A stretch of DNA of 64,000 nucleotides from an uncultured Chloroflexales bacterium (lineage in GTDB: Bacteria; Chloroflexota; Chloroflexia; Chloroflexales; Chloroflexaceae): NCBI GenBank assembly GCA_937918935.1, contig CAKZSI010000031.1:1-64000 (forward strand). The letters run 5' to 3'. Below, one piece after another: positions 33,907 through 43,016 of the stretch. The position numbers and the translations under genes are program-made. Numbering within the stretch: position 1 is the first letter of the stretch; each line of letters opens with the position of its first letter. The notes under the pieces are model-generated. The model was given only the letters and a program-made list of their open reading frames with translations. It had not been told where the DNA came from and did no database searches.

Positions 33907-35970
33907 TCATGGCCGGCTCCACTCACCCCCCGCCTGGCCGAAGGCGTAGGCGATCCCATCCTGAAGCGTGCCGCGCGTCAGGATGCCGCTCAGATCCACA
34001 CCCAGATGCACCAGGGTCTGTGCGACTTCGGGACGTATCCCCGTAAGCACCACCCGCGCGCCGAGCAGACGCACCGCCCGCGCCGCCTGAATCAGCGTGT
34101 TCGCCACCTGGGTGTCCACCACCTGCACGCCGGTGATGTCGATCAGTGCAATGTCGGCGCGATGCTCGGCGACGCCCTGGAGCAAGGTTTCGATCAACTG
34201 AAGCGCTCGCTCCGTATCCATCGAGCCGATGATCGGCAACAGCACGACCCGCTTCGACAGCGGCAGCAGCGGCGTGGACAACTCACGCAGCGCGTGCTGC
34301 TGGGCCTCGATGATCTGCTCCTGGAAGGCCAGACGCTCCTGCTCGATCCGTCGCCGCTCGGTTACATCATCGCAGATCACCAGCAGGTAGGTTGGCTTTC
34401 CGCGCTCATCATAGAGCGGGATCTTGGTTGTTCGCACAATGCGTGGGCCGAGGCTCGGACTATCCACCGGTTCTTCAGGAATCACCTCGGTGACCCCGCG
34501 CGCGAGCACCTCGCGATCCTTGGCCCGGAAAGCATCGGCCTGTTCCCGCGGGAAGAAATCGTAGTCGGTCTTGCCGATCACTTCCTCGGCGCGTAACCCG
34601 AAGAGCTGTTCGCTGGCCGCGTTCCAGAGGACAAAGCGCCCGTCCATGGCCGTCTTCAGCAGCACCGCTACCGGCAGATGCGCGAACAGCGTCTGGAACA
34701 ACTGCTGGCTTTCCCGCAACGCCTCTTCAGTACGCTTCAGATCGGTAATGTCCTCGTAGGTGCCAAGAATGCCGATAACCTTGCCGTGGCGATCGTGCAG
34801 GGGGATCTTGTTCGTGCTGGCCCACGCTACCCGGCCGTCGGCCTGGGTCTGGGTTTCGACGATGTGCAGCACTGCCTCGCCCGACTCCATCACCTGCCGG
34901 TCGAAGGCACGGTAGGAGTCAGACTCCTCTCTGGTCCAGGGCAGATCGTAGTCGCTCTTGCCCACAATCTCGGCGGGTGACGCTAGTCCGGCAAAGCGGG
35001 CGAAGGTTCTGTTGCAACCCTGGTAGATCGAGTTGCGGTCCTTCCAGAAGACTGCCCCGGGCAGGCTGTCAATGATCAACTGGAGCCGCTCGCGGGCCTG
35101 GCGCAGTTGCTCTTCGACCCGGACCCGGTCGGTAATATCGGTCGAGAACCCGCTGATCGCGAAGACATTGCCGTGCTCGTCGTACATCGGCGCGCGAATG
35201 GAGAGAAAGGTATGCACGCCATCGGGCATCGGGGCCGTTTCTTCCTGGACCACGACCTGGCCCGTTCGTGCGGCTTTCTGCTCGGCGGCCCGCCACCGGG
35301 CAACATGCGCTTCGGCGAAAAACTCGCTGTCGGCATGCCCGATCAGATCGTCTGGCGCCCGGCCAACCACTGCGGCGGCGTTGCGGTTGAGCAAGATGAA
35401 CCGCCCTTCGAGATCTTTGATGTAGATCGCCGCCGGCGAGGCATCGAGCACATGGTGGAGAAACCGCTCGCTGCGTTCCAGAGCAGCGGTGCGCTCGGCC
35501 ACCCGCTGCTCCAGTTCGGCATTCAGATGTCGTAACTCCTGTTCTACCTGTTTGCGCTCCGTAATGTTTTCGAACATCACCGCCAGTTCATCGTTCGGCA
35601 ATGGAACGGCACGCACCGCGAAAGCGCTGGTGATCACCCGCTCGTCACCGTAAGTCACATCGAAGGTAAGCGGCTGCCCCGTGCGCACAACTTTAGCGTA
35701 AGACTGTGGCACACCCTGTTCGCGCAACCCGGGGAAGTTCTCGTCGAGGGTTCTGCCGACAACGTCCGCCGGTTTCACCCCGGTCATCTCCTCAACTATC
35801 GGGTTCGCCGCCACCATGCGCAGCGTTCGGTCGTCGTCGCGATCTTCCAGCCGGTAGACATGCACCCCGAGGCTGAGATGTTCAAAAATCGCCCGGTAGC
35901 GCGCCAGTTCGGCGCGCAACGCATTGTTTTCCGCGCTGAGCGCCTCGGGTGTGGTGGGAATGGTGGACAT
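33907..35970 (-). CDS. four-PAS sensor with C-terminal STAS domain (RsbR-like)
   Basis: A 687-residue cytoplasmic protein. Four PAS domains lie at roughly 20-145, 165-290, 295-415 and 420-545, joined by short coiled coils; three end in the typical DITD/EDIT/DVTERR linkers. A STAS domain (about 570-680) has the RsbR-type core IDITGVQVVDTQVANTL with the phosphorylatable Thr. No kinase domain is present. RsbR-like proteins feed signals into a stressosome or partner switch. No RsbT/W-type kinase is in this window. It is divergent from bchH with a gap of 184 bases. Confidence 0.88.
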   Translation of the reverse strand: MSTIPTTPEALSAENNALRAELARYRAIFEHLSLGVHVYRLEDRDDDRTLRMVAANPIVEEMTGVKPADVVGRTLDENFPGLREQGVPQSYAKVVRTGQPLTFDVTYGDERVITSAFAVRAVPLPNDELAVMFENITERKQVEQELRHLNAELEQRVAERTAALERSERFLHHVLDASPAAIYIKDLEGRFILLNRNAAAVVGRAPDDLIGHADSEFFAEAHVARWRAAEQKAARTGQVVVQEETAPMPDGVHTFLSIRAPMYDEHGNVFAISGFSTDITDRVRVEEQLRQARERLQLIIDSLPGAVFWKDRNSIYQGCNRTFARFAGLASPAEIVGKSDYDLPWTREESDSYRAFDRQVMESGEAVLHIVETQTQADGRVAWASTNKIPLHDRHGKVIGILGTYEDITDLKRTEEALRESQQLFQTLFAHLPVAVLLKTAMDGRFVLWNAASEQLFGLRAEEVIGKTDYDFFPREQADAFRAKDREVLARGVTEVIPEEPVDSPSLGPRIVRTTKIPLYDERGKPTYLLVICDDVTERRRIEQERLAFQEQIIEAQQHALRELSTPLLPLSKRVVLLPIIGSMDTERALQLIETLLQGVAEHRADIALIDITGVQVVDTQVANTLIQAARAVRLLGARVVLTGIRPEVAQTLVHLGVDLSGILTRGTLQDGIAYAFGQAGGEWSRP

Positions 35971-36097
35971 ATGCTGCTACTTTCTCTTTACCATCCAGAT
36001 GCAACCGGCTGCGGCAATAATAGTTCACCCCTGTAACCACGCGATTACGCGCAAGCGAATACCATACTGCACAGCCTTTTTTCCGTAATTGCAAAAG

Positions 36098-36126
36098 TTG
36101 AATAATTCCCGACTTAAAGCATAATA
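36098..36126 (+). promoter_or_regulatory. candidate bchH promoter
   Basis: TTGAAT, 17 bases, ATAATA (or CATAAT at 16 bases) in an AT-rich stretch ending about 28 bases before the bchH ATG. The matches are moderate. Confidence 0.4.
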
Positions 36127-36154
36127 AGAGCAGCCGAAGATGAGGAGGACTGCA

Positions 36155-39100
36155 ATGGCGCGCCCAATCGAATTTGTGCTGATCCTTGGTCTACAACGCT
36201 ACAGCCACGATCTGTTCCGCCAGGCCGAGGCCCAGGTGCGTACCGAGGTTCCGGAGTTTAGGGTGCACGTGTTCGAGGATAGCGATGTGCAGCGCCGACC
36301 CCAGGAGGTCGAAGCCGCGCTTGCGCGCTGCACCTGTCTGATAGCCTCGATCATCACTCTTCACGAAACCGCCGAATGGCTCGTGCCAGCCGTCGAGCGC
36401 CTCGACCCGCCGGTGGTGTTCTGCTTCGAGAGCGTCCCCGAGGTAATGCGGCTGACCAGGGTGGGCAACTACTCCATGCGCGGCAAGGGCGGCGGCATGC
36501 CCAAACCGGTGCAGAATGTTGCCCGCCTGCTGGTCGGCAACCGTGAAGAAGATGCCTATTATGGGTATGTCAAGCTCCAGAAGATCACCTCGAAACTGGT
36601 CAATTTCCTCCCCGGCAAGCGCCTCAACGACTTCCGCAACTGGACTAACGTTACCACCTACTGGAATAATCGCGATGTCGCCAACACGGCGAACATGTTC
36701 AAGTTGATCCTGCGCGAGTACGGTGGTCTCCCGAAGCTCCACGTGGAGCCTGCCGTGGAACTGCCGGGAATGGGCTTTGCCCATCCCGATGCGCCACGCT
36801 ACTTCGGCAAGCCCGAGGAGTATGTGCGCTGGGAGAAAGAGCGCGCCCGGACCCGGGGCAAAGTCGCCCGCCCGCCGGCAACGCCCCTGGGCACGGTGGC
36901 GATACTCTCTTTCCGCGCGCATATTCTCGGCGGCACCCACTACCACGCCGACCTGGTGCGCACACTCGAGGCCGCCGGTCTGCGCGTGCTGCCGATCTTC
37001 GTCCAGGGTATCGAGAGCCATGTCGTCGTCCGCGAGTGGCTCACCAGGCTCAATGTGGATGTAGTGATCAACACGATGGGTTTTCCACTCGTGGGCGGGC
37101 CGGCTGGGTCTTCCAAGGCTGGCCTGACCGTCACCGTGGCCCGGGAACTGCTCGGGAAGCTCGACGTTCCGTATATCGTGGCTTCGCCACTCTTTGTGCA
37201 AGATGAGGACCACTGGCGTGAACATGGGGTTGGCCCGCTGCAGGCTGCCATCCTCTACTCATTGCCCGAGATGGACGGCGCAGTGGCTCCCGTAGTCCTC
37301 GGCGGTATGCGTGGCACCGAGATCGGCACTGTGCCCGACCGCCTCGAACGACTCGCCACCCTTGCCCGCGGGTTCGCGCGCCTGCGTCATACGCCCAATC
37401 GCGAAAAGAAACTGGCCCTGGTGGTCTACAACTATCCCCCCGGTCAGGGCAATACCGCCACCGCGGCCCTGCTCGATGTGCCCGCCACGTTGATCGCCCT
37501 CCTCGACCGGCTCAAGGCCGCTGGCTACAGCGTCGGCGAGTACCCGCGCGACCCGGCACAACTGGCCCGCTGCCTGGAGGCCTCCATCCGCGCCGATCTG
37601 CCCGAACTGCCCCCCGGTCATCCCCCGGTGTCGCGCCCCATGGCCGGCCGCGAGCACTTCCATACCTGGCTGCGTCCTGTGGATCAGGAGCGCATCAACG
37701 CCCGCTGGGGGCCCTTTCCCGGCGATCTTGCCCCTGCCGGACGCGATGCCGTGCGCCTCGGCGGGATGACCCTGGGCAATATCTACATCGGCGTCCAGCC
37801 GATGATCGGCATGCCCGGCGACCCCATGCGCCTGCTCTTCGACCGCGAGAATACCCCGCACCACCAGTACGCCCTGTTCTACAAGTACCTGACCGAGCAG
37901 TTCGGCGCCCACGCCATCGTCCACGTGGGTATGCACGGCACGGCGGAGTGGATGCCTGGCGTGCAACTCGGCGTCACCGAGCACTGCTGGCCCGATGTGC
38001 TCCTGGGTGCCGTGCCCAACTTCTATATCTATCCGATCAACAACCCCGCCGAGGCCAACATCGCCAAGCGCCGCGGGTTCTCGGTGATCGTCGGGCACGC
38101 CATTCCGCCCTACGGCCGCGCCGGGTTGTACAAGGAACTGCAGGCTCTCAAGGACATCCTCGAAGAGTACCGCGAACGCCCGGTTGAGGATCTTGAGGCG
38201 GCCATTACGCAGAAGATCGAACTCCTCAACCTCGATGTAGAACTGGCACGCTACCAGGACGAGCCGTTCGCCGACTTCGCCTCGCGGGTCTATGCCTACC
38301 TGCGCGATCTGGAGGCCACGCTGATCACCGATCGTCTCCACGTCCTTGGCAGCGCCCCGCCGGCCGAGGAGCAACTGACCCTGGTGGTCGAGGCGCTCAA
38401 GATCCCCCGCGACGGCAACCCTGGCCTGGGCGACCTGGCGATGAGCGCGGTGACCGGGCGCGCCGCCGGCGAAGGGCAGGCTCAGGACGGCTACACCGCC
38501 CTGCTCGCCCAGGCGCGCCGGGGCGACCTCGCCGCGCTGGAACTGCGCGACCGCGTCGAGACGGTCTGCAATGAGTTCGTGCGGCGGGCCGTGTTCCACG
38601 GCGAAGCGCCCGAACGGGCCTGGCAGGCCGTTCTGGGCATCAGCGAGGCCGGAGCCGCGGCCTGGAACATCTTCCTCGTGCCACTCACCGAACTGGGGCG
38701 GGCCATGCTCGCCGCCCTGCGTGATAATACCCAGGAACTGGACTTCCTGCTCCGCGGCCTCGATGGGCGCTACATCCCCGCCGCCCCCGGTGGCGACCTG
38801 ATCCGCGACGGCCTGGCCGTCTTGCCCACCGGGCGCAACATTCACAGCCTCGACCCCTTCCGCGTGCCCTCCGATAGCGCCTACCAGCGCGGCGTGCGCA
38901 TCGCCGAGGCCCTCATCGCCGCCCATCGCGCCCAGCACGACGGAGCCTACCCCGAAACCATCGCCCAGGTCCTCTGGGGCCTCGATTCGATCAAGACCAG
39001 GGGCGAAGCGATCGGCACCGTCCTCGGCCTGATCGGCGCCCGCCCGGTCAAGGACGGCCAGGGCAAGGTGGGACGCTACACCCTCATCCCCCTCGAGGAA

Positions 39101-40009
39101 CTGGGCCGCCCGCGCATTGACGTGCTGATGACCGCCTCGGGCATCTTCCGCGATACTTTCGCCGGTACGATCGATCTGCTCGACCGCCTGGTCTGCGACG
39201 CCGCCCGGGCCGAAGAACCGGAGGACCTGAACTTCATCCGCAAGCACGTGCAGGCGCTGCTCGCCGAGGGCAAGACCTGGGAGGCGGCGACGGCACGTAT
39301 CTTTACTCAGGCCGAGGGCGCCTACGGCACCGATGTGGACGAGGCCATCGAGGGCAGCGCCTGGGAAGACCGCCGCGAACTCGAAGAACTGTTCATCAAG
39401 CGCAACGCCTACGCCTTCGGCGGAGAAAAGGGTGGTGCGGCCCGGCCCGACGTGCTGCGCTCACTGCTCAAGACAGTGGACCATGTGGCCCAGGAGATCG
39501 ACTCGGTCGAATATGGTTTGACCGATATGCAGCACTACTATGGCTACTCCGGCGCCCTCAAGGCCGCCGCCGAACGTGCCACCGGCAAGGCGGTGCCCCT
39601 CAGTTACGTCGAGAGCTTCACCGCCGAGACCCGCGTGCAGAGCCTGGAGCAGGTGCTGCGGGTCGAGTATCGCACCCGCCTGCTCAACCCCAGATGGTAC
39701 GAAGGCATGCTCAAGCATGGCCACAACGGCGCCGCCGAGATTGCCCACCGTTTCACCTACATGCTTGGCTGGAGCGCCACCACCGGCGCGGTGGACAACT
39801 GGGTCTATGACCAGGCTGCGGCAACCTTCATCCTCGATGATGCCATGCGCCAGCGCCTGGAGGCCGCCAACCCTGAGGCCGCCCGCAATGCCGTCGGGCG
39901 GTTGCTCGAAGCCCACAGTCGCGGCATCTGGCAGACCGATGAGGAGACCCTCGATCGCCTGCGCGCGCTCCACGCCGACCTTGAAGATCGCCTGGAGGGG
40001 GTGCGTTAA
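36155..40009 (+). CDS. bchH: magnesium chelatase subunit H (BchH family)
   Basis: A 1284-residue protein of the CobN/BchH large-subunit family. It binds protoporphyrin IX and, with BchI and BchD, inserts Mg2+ in the first committed step of bacteriochlorophyll synthesis. The N-terminal DUF3479-type domain (IEFVLILGLQRYSHDLF...) and the full-length CobN-type core (GGTHYHADLVRTLE, HVGMHGTAEWMPG, NPAEANIAKRRGFSV) are intact. The HGTAEWMPG stretch is somewhat between the BchH and CobN consensus. GAGGAGGACTGCA precedes the ATG. No bchI, bchD or other bch gene is adjacent. Chloroflexales usually have several BchH paralogues, so this may be one of them; CobN is the alternative. Confidence 0.85.
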   Translation: MARPIEFVLILGLQRYSHDLFRQAEAQVRTEVPEFRVHVFEDSDVQRRPQEVEAALARCTCLIASIITLHETAEWLVPAVERLDPPVVFCFESVPEVMRLTRVGNYSMRGKGGGMPKPVQNVARLLVGNREEDAYYGYVKLQKITSKLVNFLPGKRLNDFRNWTNVTTYWNNRDVANTANMFKLILREYGGLPKLHVEPAVELPGMGFAHPDAPRYFGKPEEYVRWEKERARTRGKVARPPATPLGTVAILSFRAHILGGTHYHADLVRTLEAAGLRVLPIFVQGIESHVVVREWLTRLNVDVVINTMGFPLVGGPAGSSKAGLTVTVARELLGKLDVPYIVASPLFVQDEDHWREHGVGPLQAAILYSLPEMDGAVAPVVLGGMRGTEIGTVPDRLERLATLARGFARLRHTPNREKKLALVVYNYPPGQGNTATAALLDVPATLIALLDRLKAAGYSVGEYPRDPAQLARCLEASIRADLPELPPGHPPVSRPMAGREHFHTWLRPVDQERINARWGPFPGDLAPAGRDAVRLGGMTLGNIYIGVQPMIGMPGDPMRLLFDRENTPHHQYALFYKYLTEQFGAHAIVHVGMHGTAEWMPGVQLGVTEHCWPDVLLGAVPNFYIYPINNPAEANIAKRRGFSVIVGHAIPPYGRAGLYKELQALKDILEEYRERPVEDLEAAITQKIELLNLDVELARYQDEPFADFASRVYAYLRDLEATLITDRLHVLGSAPPAEEQLTLVVEALKIPRDGNPGLGDLAMSAVTGRAAGEGQAQDGYTALLAQARRGDLAALELRDRVETVCNEFVRRAVFHGEAPERAWQAVLGISEAGAAAWNIFLVPLTELGRAMLAALRDNTQELDFLLRGLDGRYIPAAPGGDLIRDGLAVLPTGRNIHSLDPFRVPSDSAYQRGVRIAEALIAAHRAQHDGAYPETIAQVLWGLDSIKTRGEAIGTVLGLIGARPVKDGQGKVGRYTLIPLEELGRPRIDVLMTASGIFRDTFAGTIDLLDRLVCDAARAEEPEDLNFIRKHVQALLAEGKTWEAATARIFTQAEGAYGTDVDEAIEGSAWEDRRELEELFIKRNAYAFGGEKGGAARPDVLRSLLKTVDHVAQEIDSVEYGLTDMQHYYGYSGALKAAAERATGKAVPLSYVESFTAETRVQSLEQVLRVEYRTRLLNPRWYEGMLKHGHNGAAEIAHRFTYMLGWSATTGAVDNWVYDQAAATFILDDAMRQRLEAANPEAARNAVGRLLEAHSRGIWQTDEETLDRLRALHADLEDRLEGVR

Positions 40010-40222
40010 GCCCTGGCACACACCTGCATTGCGGTTGGGAGCGGCGCGGGAAGGCTCTGACTCCCCGCAACCCCTGTTCCGCCCGTGGCGGGCCCGCACC
40101 CTGGTGAAAACAGGTCATGTCTACCGCCGCGGGCGGAACCACCGGTTCGCACAGGGCTGTGCCCTCCGCACCTCCGCCGAATGGCAATCCAAAAGGCTGC
40201 GCAGCGAAATGATCTCCAGGGG
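40010..40222. other. gap after bchH
   Basis: A 213-base gap between convergent genes. It contains the long hairpin element (40076-40139) and a GGGCTGTGCCCT palindrome near 40157. Nothing coding is convincing. Confidence 0.5.
40076..40139. repeat. long hairpin element, copy 2
   Basis: Arms GTTCCGCCCGTGGCGG (40076-40091) and CCGCCGCGGGCGGAAC (40124-40139) pair with one G-T wobble and enclose a 32-nt loop. Arms match copy 1 at 5971-6036. The loop is the same length and matches copy 1 in reverse complement at about 20 of 32 positions. Confidence 0.7.
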
Positions 40223-40423
40223 CTATTTCTTCCGCCGGCGCCGGCGCATGTGCCAGCGCCACACGGTAGGGCGTTGCGGCAAGCCCACCGATGCGGGTGA
40301 CGCAGGCGTGGCTGGCAGGGCCTCATCGGACGGGTGCGTCACCGGTTCGGGCGCGGCAGTCTCTTCATCGCCTGCCCGTTCACCGTCTTCCCGGCGCCCG
40401 CGCCGTTCTTGCTCCTCAGACAT
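40223..40423 (-). CDS. small hypothetical protein with Arg-rich C-terminus
   Basis: A 66-residue ORF. It is acidic at the N-terminus (MSEEQERRGRREDGERAG), has a Pro/Ala-rich middle, and ends in a basic tail WRWHMRRRRRKK. GGGAGCAGGT precedes the ATG. It is probably disordered. It resembles no family I can name and could be spurious. It is convergent with bchH. Confidence 0.45.
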   Translation of the reverse strand: MSEEQERRGRREDGERAGDEETAAPEPVTHPSDEALPATPASPASVGLPQRPTVWRWHMRRRRRKK

Positions 40424-40745
40424 ACCTGCTCCCTGGCGCGCTTACTGCAATTGACGTGTTCGATTGTACAAACGCGCAGTGGATCGGACGCGTTGCACCG
40501 TTGACAAAAGTGTTATCTACGACATACCATATCAAAGCTTGTTTGATTGATGAAAACCTGCTCTTGCTTGAAGAGGAAGGGGCAAATCAGATTTCACCGT
40601 TTCCTATCCAATCGTCGCTGGAGCGGCGGGCGCCCCACGGCCCACCACCGGAGGCGGACGTTGCACAGATCCTGCTCCTGAACCTTCCCAGGCCTGGTGA
40701 TCTGCGCGCCTTCGTGGCATATTTGTTAATCAGGAGGATTTCTAT
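40424..40745. other. 320-base upstream region of the SDR gene
   Basis: AT-richer than its surroundings. It holds the promoter at 40501-40530 and a ribosome site (AGGAGG) at about 40731. No gene is visible. Confidence 0.5.
40501..40530 (+). promoter_or_regulatory. candidate promoter (TTGACA-18-TACCAT)
   Basis: A perfect -35 hexamer is followed after 18 bases by TACCAT. It would drive the SDR/alkyltransferase-like pair with a leader of about 210 bases. Confidence 0.45.
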
Positions 40746-41504
40746 ATGTGGCCGGAGTTTAGAGGTAAAGTCGTACTGGTTACCGGCGCCGCTTCAGGCA
40801 TCGGTCGCGCCTCGGCCCTCGCCTTTGCCCGCGCTGGCGCGAAAGTGGTGGTCGCCGATGTTCAGGTCGAGGCCGGAGAAGAGACGACGGCTCTGGCCCG
40901 CGCCGAGAATACCGATGCGATCTTCGTGCGCGCCGATGTGTCCCAACGCGCCGACGTCGAGGCGATGATTGGCACGGCCCTGGAAATGTATGGCCAGCTC
41001 GATATTGCCCACAACAATGCCGGCATCTCCGGCCCCCAGGCCATGCTGGCCGACTATCCCGAAGATGCCTGGGATCGGGTCATCGGCATCAACCTGAAGG
41101 GTGTCTGGCTGTGCATGAAGTACGAATTGCAGCAGATGCTCCGGCAGGGCGGCGGGGTGATCGTCAACACTTCTTCGACCGCCGGACAGGCCGGTTCCCG
41201 TGGGGTCTCGGCCTACGTGGCGAGCAAGCACGGCATTGTTGGGCTCACCAGAGCCGCCGCACTTGAGTATGCGCGCAACAATATCCGGATTAATGCCGTG
41301 TTGCCCGGCACGATCCACACCCCGTTGATAGACGTGTTTACCGGTGGCGATGAACGTCTCCTGCAACAGTTCGCCGAGAGCGAGCCGGTGGGCCGCCTCG
41401 GCACCCCTGAGGAGGTGGCCTCGGCGGTGCTCTGGCTCTGCTCCGATGGCGCCTCGTTCGTCACCGGCGCGACGCTTGCCGTAGACGGTGGGCGCCTGGC
41501 CTGA
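40746..41504 (+). CDS. classical short-chain dehydrogenase/reductase
   Basis: A 252-residue classical SDR. The cofactor motif is TGAASGIG (residues 14-21), NNAG follows near 91, and the active site is S-...-YVASK (Tyr/Lys pair in GVSAYVASKHG). The acidic residue after the second strand (VVVADVQ) suggests NAD preference. It is nearest to FabG/glucose-1-dehydrogenase-like enzymes; the substrate is unknown. CAGGAGGATTTCTAT precedes the ATG. The next gene starts 8 bases after its stop, suggesting a two-gene operon. Confidence 0.88.
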   Translation: MWPEFRGKVVLVTGAASGIGRASALAFARAGAKVVVADVQVEAGEETTALARAENTDAIFVRADVSQRADVEAMIGTALEMYGQLDIAHNNAGISGPQAMLADYPEDAWDRVIGINLKGVWLCMKYELQQMLRQGGGVIVNTSSTAGQAGSRGVSAYVASKHGIVGLTRAAALEYARNNIRINAVLPGTIHTPLIDVFTGGDERLLQQFAESEPVGRLGTPEEVASAVLWLCSDGASFVTGATLAVDGGRLA

Positions 41505-41511
41505 GCCGTCA

Positions 41512-41823
41512 ATGAATAGTTACACGGCGATCTACGCAGTGGTCCGGCAGATCCCCTGCGGACGGGTGTGCAGCTACGGCCGGGTAGCCATCCTCGCAGG
41601 GTGTCCTGGCCACGCCCGTCTGGTGGGCTATGCCCTGCACGCCCTTCGCGCCTCCGGCGGCGACGACGTGCCCTGGTGGCGCGTCATCAACCGCAACGGC
41701 TTCATCAGCAACGCCTACGAGCCGGCGCTGCAACGGGCGCGCCTGGAAGCCGAAGGCGTCCAGGTGGATGAGAGCGACCGGGTGGATCTGGAGCGTTACC
41801 TCTGGGATGGTGCGGTCGGATAG
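41512..41823 (+). CDS. atl: alkyltransferase-like protein (Atl)
   Basis: A 103-residue homologue of the DNA-binding domain of O6-alkylguanine-DNA alkyltransferases. The usual active-site PCHRV is replaced by PWWRV, with Trp in place of the acceptor Cys. That is the hallmark of Atl proteins, which bind O6-alkylguanine without repairing it and pass the lesion to nucleotide excision repair. The helix-turn-helix with the arginine finger is seen in GHARLVGYALHALR. It is likely co-transcribed with the SDR gene just upstream. Confidence 0.88.
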   Translation: MNSYTAIYAVVRQIPCGRVCSYGRVAILAGCPGHARLVGYALHALRASGGDDVPWWRVINRNGFISNAYEPALQRARLEAEGVQVDESDRVDLERYLWDGAVG

Positions 41824-41936
41824 GGGCGAACAACCTTTCGCCCGCTCCTTTGGAATGGTGGCCGCGGGGTAGGGGTGGAGTGCGTTTCGCCCCTACCAGC
41901 CCCCACGTTGGTAGACGGAGCATCGGGAAAGCGGAG

Positions 41937-42018
41937 TTCTCCCCACGCGCAAGGGGCGAGCGGAGGACACCGCCATTACGCGGGGAAAACTCGACTTCTC
42001 CCCACGCGCAAGGGGCGA
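41937..42018. repeat. 23-bp direct repeat, two copies
   Basis: TTCTCCCCACGCGCAAGGGGCGA occurs at 41937-41959 and again, identically, at 41996-42018. The spacing is 59 bases. Each is preceded by GGGGAAAnC-like sequence, so they may be derived from the GGGGAAA palindrome family. They lie between the convergent atl and HprK-like genes. Confidence 0.65.
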
Positions 42019-42056
42019 TCTTCGCCCTCCCCAACCCTCCCGCGCATAGCCTCGGT

Positions 42057-43016
42057 TCACCGCAACCCGCCTCGCTCCACCAGGTGCCCAATGAGCGCCA
42101 CGGCGGTTCGCGGGTCAGCGCCTACCCGAAGCAAATAGGCGTTCTCACCGCTCAGCCTGGCAAGCAGCGCCGATGCGCCAGGGTCAACCTCATGTGTACG
42201 CGCCGCGAGGGCCAGCGCCTCATCGCAGGTAAGCCACTCAAGGTGGCTGGCCTGCCCGGTGGCAGGCTCCACCAGGCAGAGGCTGGCCCGCGGGATATGG
42301 GTCGCCAGCCGCTCCACGCCGAGAGCGGCCACGTCCAGTTCGATCAGGGTTGACGCTCCGCCCAGGGTGCGCCATGGCAGATCGGGGAAGAGGCGCGCGG
42401 CCCCGAGCGGCAGGCGCGCCGTCCCCGGATGCCCCCAGAGCATCGGTGAGGGCCCCGCACCCAGATGGACCACCTCGGCGGCCAGCAGCGCGGCGCCGGC
42501 GCGGGTACAGCCAACAGCGAGCATTGCGCTCAGGGTCACACCGGACCCAACGAAGAGCAGACCGCGCCCGTGCCACACCACTGCTCCGGCGTGCAGCGGC
42601 GTTCGCCCACGGGCGCCGGCCAGGGCCAGGGTTACCCGCTCGAGCACCTCGCGGCGCAGGCACGGTTGATCAGCCGCCACCTCCGGGGTAATGAAGGCCA
42701 GCGCGCGCCCGCTCGCTGGTAGCGCGCTGAGCAAACACCCGCCACCCGCGGCCATCAATGCGCCCGCATGGCTGCGCGTCACCAGCGTTCCACCCAGCGC
42801 CAGTTCGTCGGGCGCCAGGGCCTGCACGATGATCTCCACCTGCCCCGGCGCCCCCGGTTCGACCAGCGCCGCCGGCAGGCCGAGCCATGGCCCGAAGACC
42901 TGCTCCGTGGCGCGGATGACTTCCGCGCTATTGGTGCGAAAGACGAACGGCACGCCAAGCACTGGCGCCTCAAAACGTTCTGGTAACGCTCCGCCTGGTT
43001 TTCCTGTGTTGATCAT
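42057..43016 (-). CDS. HprK-like protein with degenerate P-loop
   Basis: A 319-residue protein resembling the HPr kinase C-terminal fold found in stand-alone proteins of PqqD-associated and other clusters. The pattern LHAGAVVWHGRGLLFVGSG is where such proteins carry HAAAV...GPSGSGKST, but here the P-loop reads GSGVTLSAML and lacks the GK(S/T). ATP binding is therefore doubtful. The Asp pair after it is also changed (AAEVVHLG). No PqqD, asparagine synthetase or lasso-peptide gene is nearby. The function is unknown. Confidence 0.6.
   Translation of the reverse strand: MINTGKPGGALPERFEAPVLGVPFVFRTNSAEVIRATEQVFGPWLGLPAALVEPGAPGQVEIIVQALAPDELALGGTLVTRSHAGALMAAGGGCLLSALPASGRALAFITPEVAADQPCLRREVLERVTLALAGARGRTPLHAGAVVWHGRGLLFVGSGVTLSAMLAVGCTRAGAALLAAEVVHLGAGPSPMLWGHPGTARLPLGAARLFPDLPWRTLGGASTLIELDVAALGVERLATHIPRASLCLVEPATGQASHLEWLTCDEALALAARTHEVDPGASALLARLSGENAYLLRVGADPRTAVALIGHLVERGGLR

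Noticed and set aside
37259-39247. A 662-codon minus-strand ORF inside bchH
   Set aside because: Antisense shadow from strong third-position GC bias; bchH is unmistakable on the other strand.
41937-42018. CRISPR array
   Set aside because: There are only two repeat copies, the spacing sequence itself contains related GGGGAAA motifs, and no cas gene is near.
42238-42691. Several overlapping ORFs on both strands inside the HprK-like gene
   Set aside because: They are shadows produced by GC bias and lack ribosome sites.
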